The notes beneath the pieces were generated by a model. It had not been told where the DNA came from, did not search any database, and saw nothing but the letters and a program-made list of their open reading frames with translations. A stretch of 64,000 bases of DNA from Micrasema longulum (Eukaryota; Arthropoda; Insecta; Trichoptera; Brachycentridae): NCBI GenBank assembly GCA_022494885.1, contig JAGVSM010002967.1, positions 1 to 64,000 on the forward strand, read 5' to 3'. Both the position numbers and the translations under genes were made by a program. Shown piece by piece: positions 57,486 to 64,000 of the stretch; the first letter of the stretch is position 1, and every line of letters begins with the position of its first letter.

Positions 57486-57839
57486 TTCGCAGGCATGAGT
57501 CATTCCTGATCGTGTCACTATAAACTGTGTCTCATTTCCAAATAAATGTATGTATATTTGTGTATATAAAAAAATAAAAAAGTAAAATAAGTTAAAATAT
57601 GAACCAAAAAAATATCTCAAAATACATACCAACGGATTTATTTATTACGTACATAAAAACATGATTTTTTTATTTCACGCAGTATTTTTCTATTTGTGAA
57701 ACTATAGTAGAATTTCGATTATTTTTAATTTATTGCATTTAAAGTAAGAACTTTGATATTATTAAAATATATTTGGCTGTCTATGGATTATTTAGATTCT
57801 TTATGGTTTGTCGTTAGTCAGCCATGTTTTATTCTTCCT

Positions 57840-58968
57840 CTCGCGCTGGTGTCCGGCTAGATTTCGAGGCGCGTTGTTTTGCTATTTCGTTTAAAACTCG
57901 TTGTTTGTGTTGTGTATAGAAATTCGATTTGTGAGAAAACATTAAGATTGTGATATTTGTGTAATTCTTCGACGTTATATTGCAAGAAAGGTGAATTTGT
58001 TAAGTGAGACCATAAAATCGTCAAACTTTACAGGTGAATGCTCTCAAGATAAGAAAAGTGTTTTATTACTGGAAATTGCCGTTAAACCCAGTGAAAATAG
58101 TGAAAATCCACAATTTTATATGTTCTGTAGACGAAAATCTAAATTCTCAGTACGTGAGACCATGGGGCCTCCCATGCACATTTGTTATTATTTTGCTTGT
58201 ATGCTTTTGAACCCGTCACAGTAGGTAGCTAATATGGACGAGTCCATTTTGGGGAATTGAGGGATGTTACCTCTTATTCCCCGCTTATAACGGTTTTACA
58301 GTCATTTTAATGTTTTTATCGAGTCTTTTTAGATTATTTAAAGCTATTCCTATTTTTTTCTTCATTTGAATCGCCACCGTTTTGTCATATTTGAGTTACA
58401 CTTCGTTATCCGCGCGAGTGAGGTACATACTCTAAGGATTCATATTTGATAAAAGTATACAATAATTTAGTACTCCCGGCGGTCTGTGAGCGGTTTAGTT
58501 ATATAAAGAATGTCAGTTTTGCGATTTAAAGCCCCGTGCCGTTACATTGTTGTCTGTAAATCCGATTTCGTTGCATGTTTTTAGTTTTGTCAGAGGTTAG
58601 TCACCCCTCACGCCGTTGTGTTTACAGAGGAACCGATTTCGTCAGAAATTGTGGCGTAGTTGCTTATCACATTGTGTGTGCATCTTGCTTGGTTTTCCGT
58701 GATGAGAATACCACAGCTCGATCGTAAACAAGTGAGTGTCGTTTAACAGGTGTTTCGTTCTGTTTAAGGTTTGGTAAAAGTAGAAATCAGTGTGGTGTCG
58801 CTCGGTTTGCCGTCGCGTGTGGCGGGAAATGGAGATGCCTGGTGACGGTGACCGGGCGGGGTAGAGATACTGGAGCCCCTTAGTTGGGTCGGGCACGCTG
58901 GAGCGGCCCTCGTGCATCTAGGGGCTCCTCCAGAAGGACGCGGAAGCGGACGGCACAACAGGCACAAC
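57840..58968 (+). promoter_or_regulatory. Probable promoter and 5' UTR of the gene beginning at 58969
   Basis: Base composition changes sharply here. The 57840-58968 stretch is richer in G+C and CpG than any other kilobase of the window (for example GAGGCGCGTT, GGCGGGGTAG, GACGCGGAAGCGGACGGC), and I see no transposon copy in it. It leads into an ATG with good context. Several upstream short frames exist. The longest (57991-58224, 77 codons) has no recognised domain and is more likely 5' UTR than protein. Confidence 0.45.
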
Positions 58969-59041
58969 ATGGCGGCCTGGCACAAGCATGATCAGATCGG
59001 CATCAACAACCTGCTGATGGATAAAAATTCCAAAAACAAAT
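58969..59041 (+). CDS. First coding exon of an unrecognised host gene
   Basis: ACAACATGG is a good insect start context. The frame reads MAAWHKHDQIGINNLLMDKN then SKNK, and the exon ends in AAAT followed by GTAAGG, a near-consensus donor at 59042. It ends in phase 1. The upstream G+C-rich stretch and the absence of repeats support a real 5' exon. The remaining exons are not in this window, because downstream sequence is transposon-derived and no continuation is seen before 64000. I cannot name the gene from 24 residues. Confidence 0.5.
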
Positions 59042-59149
59042 GTAAGGTTACCCTTATTTTATACTGTCCGTGACACTGCCACTGGGCCATAACCTGACTT
59101 GATTTTTTTCTGAACCTTTTATGTGACATTTTGGTCACAAACTTTTTTT

Positions 59150-59245
59150 ATTTATTTTATTTTTTGTACATTATGTTAATTGTATATTGGCGAGCTTATT
59201 GCCAAATGGCAATTTCTCCCAACCAACCAATAAAATAAACGCTCC
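59150..59245 (+). mobile_element. LINE-like 3' tail
   Basis: GGCGAGCTTATTGCCAAATG then GCAATTTCTCCCAACCAACC and AATAAAATAAA also occurs at 4700-4765 as GGGCTTATTGCCGAATGGCG then AATTTTCGAACCAACC. The shared end in an AATAAA-rich tail suggests truncated LINE 3' ends. Confidence 0.5.
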
Positions 59246-59352
59246 GTTTTTGTAATTCCAGTCGCAAAAAATATTCAATTGAAAATAAAAATTAAAAAGC
59301 TAAAAGATATACAAAAATATTTGTATTTGTACATAAAACCTTGAATCAATAT

Positions 59353-59535
59353 TCATCATCATCATCATTTTCCCTTTCCGCACCTAATGGTACATAGGGC
59401 ACTGCATTGGTACCCCAATCGCAGCGTATCTCGATATTTTTTGTTACATGAAGGTAAGGTGATCAGTCTTACGTTTCAGGTACCAGTCTAGGGACTATGA
59501 AATATTCTGTTGAAAAACACCCTTTTAAATAATAT
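59353..59535 (-). mobile_element. tRNA-derived SINE, 3' two thirds
   Basis: The tail CATCATCATCATTTTCCCTT, CACTGCATTGGTACCCCAAT, GAAGGTAAGGTGATCAGTCT, AGGGACTATGAAATATTC and ACACCCTTTTAAATA blocks match the family in order. The tRNA-like head is missing. Confidence 0.75.
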
Positions 59536-60380
59536 TACTCAATGAGAAAAGGGAATAAAGGGAACGTTTGACTCAATTCAAAAGACAAGAATATCCATTT
59601 GTATAAACACCCACGTGAATATCTCACAATACACGAAATAATACTAAAATAATATATTTAAAGTTATGAACTATGAACTAATATATAGAATAACCATCCC
59701 AATGTTTTAAAAGAACGGTGATAAATTGCTACTAAATATTTCATTTAATAAACATTTTTAATCTATTAATATTTTAAGTATTTTTTGTATTGAATCGTCA
59801 TTAACTTTGTGGAATAACATGATTAAATGTATTCGATTAAAAACTTTGTTTTAAGACTTCTCAAGTAGTTTATTTTAAAGCACTAATAGTTCAGTAGGCA
59901 CAGATCCTAGATTTTTCATTTCTGTATATTTACGTTTATAACAGATGGAAGGATACGTTCTTTCCGAAACTAGTAGTGCTTCAAAATATAAAAACAAATA
60001 ATTTATTTTTAACACTTAATTTTTGAAGCACTAACTTTGTGGTTATTACGATTAAAATTAAAATTAAAACTTTTTATTTTAACCACTTGTTAATTATTTG
60101 ATTACCGAGCGGTCTCGCTACAGAAGCTTCCTTATCGAGGTGCAAATTAGCAATGAATATATAACATAAGTTTATCAAAAACAAACGTTTTGAATCCACG
60201 ACCCCCATACGAATAAAAAAAAATGTAATTGGGAGCCTGGTTATTACTTGTATGCCGGTTATTCAAACCCTTGCTTTTTACTTCTTGCATTTGATCGCGA
60301 GCCCCCAGGGGGTCGCGAGCAACAGGTTGAAAATCACTGTCCTTAGTAATATGAAAGTCAATATAATATTATCTGATTTA
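59536..60380. other. Gene-free AT-rich stretch
   Basis: Nothing supported as a gene. A GCGAGCCCCCAGGGGGTCGC palindrome (60297-60316) is the only strong local structure. Confidence 0.55.
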
Positions 60381-60419
60381 TTTCATTAAAATTATTTATT
60401 GACAATTCTTGATGGAATT

Positions 60420-60672
60420 CCATTGTAATGATGTAATAACTTACATTTACATATAAGTTATTAATTTAAAAAATACTTGGTGCACTTCCACTTATTTATT
60501 TTGACCAATTAGCGTTTTCACGCTCTAATGGGCATCTTCAGACCAGTCTGAAGATGCCCATTAGAGGGTGAAAGCGCTAATTGGTCAAACAAATAAAAAA
60601 ATAAGTGGAAGTGTACCAAGTATTTTTTAAATTAATTACTTATATGTAAATATAAGTTATTACATCATTATC
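60420..60672. mobile_element. Uninterrupted Penelope-type foldback (family D)
   Basis: Left arm (60420-60540) and right arm (60545-60672) are inverses: AATGATGTAATAACTTACAT against the end of the right arm, CACTTCCACTTATTTATTTT against AAATAAGTGGAAGTG, GGGCATCTTCAGAC against GTCTGAAGATGCCC at the centre. Both strands therefore carry CTGAAGA, a GCCC/GGGT helix, and GAAAGCGC. The arrangement is two terminal repeats joined head to head without internal coding sequence. It allows a direct comparison with the MITE-bearing copy at 41405-41830. Confidence 0.8.
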
Positions 60673-60714
60673 CGATTTAGTAGACACCGTTAAAATTATA
60701 ATATGTGATGATAT

Positions 60715-60800
60715 TTCTTGCTAATTGTACCTTGATAAGGAAGCTTGTGTATCTTCGAAACCGGCCGGTATTTAAAAAATGTTAATCTGTGAAAAACAAA
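60715..60800 (+). mobile_element. Penelope-type terminal repeat fragment (family C)
   Basis: ACCTTGATAAGGAAGCTTGT and CTTCGAAACCGGCCGG match the motif at 20714-20750. The helix GAAGC/GCTTC followed by GAAAC is the hammerhead-like half. The other half (TTGATAA) departs from CTGANGA. Confidence 0.55.
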
Positions 60801-61169
60801 GTGATTTTAAATGACTATAATTTATCTAATGCTTATTGAAATAGGACATGTATTCAATTACATCAAAGGTTAAATCTTTTGTTTCTTTTTTTTCCAATAA
60901 AAAGTTTGTACTGTTTTTTTTTTCGAAAAAGTTTTTAACTTAACTCTTTTTAAGTGGTTTTCAATTTGCTACGACGATGTTGTGTTGTGAGATGGGGGCT
61001 TTAAATGATACTAAAGGAATTTAAAAAAAAACATTTAACCCTCGAAAAAATAAATAAAATATTAGTATATGTTCGAGGTGGAGATCATTTTAATTGAATA
61101 TATAAAATGACAGGAGATTTTTTTTATTTTCTACCCTTACGTATTAGAAATATATTTATTTTTATTATA

Positions 61170-61260
61170 AACATTAACTACCAGTCTTGAAGATGTCGCG
61201 GAAGCGATGAAACTATAGCTGATTATTCAAAATTTACGAATTAAAGAATCAGTATTTATA
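61170..61260 (+). mobile_element. Penelope-type terminal repeat fragment (family E)
   Basis: TCTTGAAGATGTCGC, a GGAA loop, GCGATGAAACTATAGC: a TCGC/GCGA helix lies between TTGAAGA and GAAAC. The form is that of the other four families, but the primary sequence is distinct. Confidence 0.45.
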
Positions 61261-61377
61261 TAATAAAAAATATTTTAAAGTTTTTTCATACAAAGAAATA
61301 TTAACGTTCTCATGATTTACCCAAATATTTCATTTTGAGGACCATTTTCAACGAGTCGTAAATAACTCACTGTTAGA

Positions 61378-61462
61378 AAATGGGAATCAAGTTGGGGTAG
61401 AGTGGGGTTCGAACCACGGAGAGCCGTGAGTCCGTGACCACTAGCCACGGGACCACAACTGA
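61378..61462 (-). mobile_element. Second tRNA-derived SINE family, head
   Basis: Minus strand: GTTGTGGTCCCGTGGCTAGT with an A box (TGGCTAGTGGTCACGG), then a B box (CGTGGTTCGAACCCCACTCT), then CCAACTTGATTCCCATTTTC. The A and B boxes are well spaced for RNA polymerase III. A closing acceptor stem is not convincing, so it is a SINE head and not a functional tRNA gene. A damaged relative is at 47405-47475. Confidence 0.7.
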
Positions 61463-61584
61463 TTTTAAATCCATTTTTTATGTATATTTATAAGTATATA
61501 TATTTTTTGGTTATTGTAAGGTTTAAAACAGTGTTGATCTACTATGATTAAAAAAACACATTTGACAATGCCAAAACGTCAAAA

Positions 61585-62640
61585 AGAATCATAGTATTGT
61601 AAACAAATATCTTAAACTTCTTGGTTTTATCAATAGAATGACGGCGGATTTCAACAATACTAAAACCATCAAAACTCAAATGCTCAGTAGTTCGACCCCA
61701 TCTAGAATATACTTCTCCACCAATTTAGTGTCCATTATAAAGGACTTTGACCATATCGAATCTGTCCAACACCGTTTTCTAAGAAAACTGGCACGGTTGC
61801 TCGGATTGCAAAGGGGTAATTATTCCTATTTTGAAATAGAGCAATCTATTAATCTGTCTTTATTGCTGAAATGCTTCATTGTAGAACTGAGATGGACAAT
61901 ATAGGCATTTTCAAAATACTTAATGCCATAAGTGATGTCCCATCTCTGTTGCGATCAATTTCTTTTCATGTTCCCAACCATTTCACCTAAAGTCAAAATC
62001 TGCTAATTATTAAATCTTCTAAAAGCAACTTTTGTTTTTATGGACTTATGTCTAGAATGTGTACATTAGTCAATTCGTCACACAACTTGGAATTCTTTGG
62101 AAAAGATCTTCCGGCTTTCGGTAGATCTCTTCGCAACTAAAACAGTGTGGAATGAATATGGATTGGCATGGTTTAACTCGAAGCCTTATATGTTTATTGT
62201 GTATTTGAATATATTATATACCATTATTTTATTGCATTTGTTGATCTTTGCTTCATTGTTTTTATGTTCTTTTTGTTCAGTTTCTTGTACATATTTTGTT
62301 CTTGCTCAAACTATAATTCTTTTTTTTATCTGTTGATATATTTAACATGCCCCTAATTTATTTTAAATAAATTAAGACTTATTATTTCTGGGTTCGATAC
62401 GCTCCCATAATGATGCCCACGCGTACACACACTTGAAGACCTCTACATTTTACTCTCATACAAATACACACAAACACACCCTTTTGTTGTACCATAATTT
62501 AATATGTATGATTTTTATTTAGAAACTTCCCTGGTCTGTCTTTAGACTTTATCTTTATTATGTAATTTAATCATTGTGACTGTATGTTTCTGTAAAATAA
62601 ATACATATGTTTCTTTATATAACTGTTGTAATTGATTAAG
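61585..62640 (+). mobile_element. LINE, 3' part: RT tail and 3' UTR
   Basis: Plus strand coding remnant 61605-61905: LLGFINRMTADFNNTKTIKT, then KDFDHIESVQHRFLRKLARL. The 'LGFIxRxxxDFxxxxTIKxLYxxLVxSxLEYxSxIWxP ... HIExVQxRFLRxLA' pattern of Jockey-like LINEs is recognisable, with a small deletion in the middle. It decays into stops after 61905. The 3' UTR (62285-62640) is the parent of the solo copy at 4215-4595. Confidence 0.75.
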
Positions 62641-62692
62641 GCCGTATATAAAAATAAATAAAGAAATATTACTTGACAGGTATTACAGCATA

Positions 62693-62880
62693 CACGTAGA
62701 ACATTTTTGAGAAGGGAAAAGGAAAGTCAAGGTACTGGGCTTATGACTTGTCATTAGTTGTTTTAATTGATCTTTTTACACGCTGTGAAACAGTCTTTCT
62801 GTCTATGTTGAATTAAACCACCCAATTACAAGTCATAAACCCTGTAAATGCCTAGACATCATTACTTACTTCTCAAAGAT
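62693..62880 (+). repeat. Foldback family F, copy with both inner arms
   Basis: AGAACATTTTTGAGAAGGGA and GGGCTTATGACTTGTCATTA on the left are mirrored on the right by ACAAGTCATAAACCCTGTAA and TACTTCTCAAAGATGTTATC. It is the shortest clear foldback of this family. Confidence 0.65.
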
Positions 62881-62974
62881 GTTATCCGTGTACTTAAGAT
62901 TCGGATCTTTCTCTTCATTTTCAGGTCAATAAAACAATAAGTGCTGGTTTCTTCCATCAGAAATATTCCCATAG

Positions 62975-63535
62975 ACGCAAGCTCATGTAAATGCTTATGT
63001 CGTACCGCGTCTAGATTACTGTAATGGAATATCTGCAAATCTCCCAAAATATCAAACTAATAAACTTCAATCTGTTTTCAATGCAGCAGCAAGGCTTATT
63101 ACGGGAGTAAACAAATATTCTCACATCTTCGAGATTTGCACTGGTTAAAAGCCCAGAGAGAATAAAATACAAGCTATGCTGGACAGTATTCAAATCCCTT
63201 CATAAAATGGCTCCAAGATACCTATCGGACCTTTGTATAAGAGAAAATACATGTCAAAGAAAATATACTCTTTAGGTCAGTAACACTAGATTTGGAGATC
63301 GTGCTTTTGCCGCTGCCGGCCCCTCTGCCTGTTACCAATTGCCTTCAAGCTTACGAATCATCGACAGTCCCAGTCAGTTCAGATCCCATCTTAAGATTAT
63401 CATACCCTCAATTTTAAATCAGAAAATAAAATATGTCACTTTAGTTAGAATGTAGGTTTAAGTATACAATTGTAAAGCGCCCTTGAGGCGATTTTTCACA
63501 ATAATGGCGCTATATAAATCAGCCAAATATTAATA
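62975..63535 (+). mobile_element. L2-like LINE 3' end
   Basis: Plus strand: RLDYCNGISANLPKYQTNKL then QSVFNAAARLITGVNKYSHI, LHWLKAQ (second frame), KSLHKMAPRYLSDLCIREN, TRFGDRAFAAAGPSACYQLP. These are the L2 motifs 'LDYCNxLLxGLPxxxxxKLQxVQNAAARLI', 'LHWLPVxxRI', 'LAPxYLSxLI' and 'RxGxRAFxxAAPxLWNxLP'. The 3' end GTAAAGCGCCCTTGAGGCGA ... GGCGCTATATAAAT is the typical L2 tail. Several frameshifts show an old copy. Confidence 0.85.
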
Positions 63536-63539
63536 TTAT

Positions 63540-64000
63540 TATGTTGTAGAATCTGTCAATATCGATCAACTTCCTAGAAGATGATTTCATTTATTTATAT
63601 TTTGCTTACACAATTAAATATGTATTACATTTTTTTTTTTAAAGTTTGTAAATTCTTACATAAAAATTTCTTTCGCACATGCATGCACTTATAAAAATAA
63701 CATGCACATACGCATAAATTCAGTATTTGTCTCTAAAAATGTTGACATACTTAAACATTCTGTAAATCATGTCACCAAGTACTGAAATAGAACATGCTGT
63801 AGGAATGAATCTGCAATTAAGGCATGTATTTAATATTATGTATATTATAATGTAACTCTTCATTAAATTAAAGCATTGTTATAACACTACATTTGGATTA
63901 TTATAATAAATGTTCTGGCCTAGTTTGGCACTGTATGCAGGGAGGGGATGAGGGTTGGAATCTTTAGATGTAGAATTTAATGTATTTAACATAATAATAT
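63540..64000. other. Gene-free AT-rich end of window
   Basis: Apart from an ATGCACATACGCATAAAT-type run I see no structure and no gene. Confidence 0.55.

Noticed and set aside
57991..58224. Protein-coding first exon upstream of 58969
   Set aside because: No domain, and it ends without a splice donor. More likely part of a 5' UTR with upstream open frames.
61378..61462. Functional tRNA gene
   Set aside because: A and B boxes are present, but the acceptor stem does not close and a related fragment exists at 47405, so it is a SINE head.
1..64000. CRISPR arrays or prokaryotic operons
   Set aside because: No regularly spaced repeats of the right size, and the genes are spliced. The window is eukaryotic.

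Overview
The window looks like AT-rich nuclear DNA from an arthropod, most likely an insect. Its spliced genes have GT-AG introns of about 0.3 to 2.4 kb. The intergenic and intronic DNA is packed with decayed transposons of types common in insects: hAT, P-element-like, pogo-like and other foldback elements, CR1/Jockey-like and RTE-like LINEs, an L2-like LINE, Penelope-like elements and tRNA-derived SINEs. I cannot name the order or species. No virus, CRISPR array, rRNA gene or convincing functional tRNA gene was seen.

Layout. 1-31200 is repeat territory without a confident host gene. It holds a hAT remnant (908-2530), LINE tails, a 323-bp tandem duplication (7931-8576), SINE copies, a Penelope-like remnant (17335-18760), and a nest at 20700-25425 where a nearly complete LINE sits in a foldback DNA element flanked by a larger inverted repeat. 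31268-32117 (minus) is a small two-exon gene of 183 codons that I do not recognise. 35988-50453 (minus) is the best gene here: a complete ten-exon nuclear RNA export factor 1 (NXF1, called small bristles in Drosophila), 636 residues, with every splice site and phase consistent. 52976-55579 (minus) is a decayed P-element/THAP9-type transposase that still shows its introns. 57840-59041 (plus) looks like the 5' end of another host gene, with one short coding exon. 59050-64000 is again repeats and LINE remnants.

The most interesting host feature is NXF1 intron 4 (44148-46536). It is flanked by exons of exactly 110 and 37 nt, the block that flanks the conserved retained (cassette) intron of animal nxf1 genes. 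Retaining it would give a stop codon immediately after the splice donor, and the intron holds a local cluster of three hairpins. The most interesting mobile feature is a set of Penelope-like terminal repeats from at least five sequence families that carry hammerhead-ribozyme-like cores. In one of them the empty site of a later 697-bp pogo-like insertion is preserved in the opposite arm.
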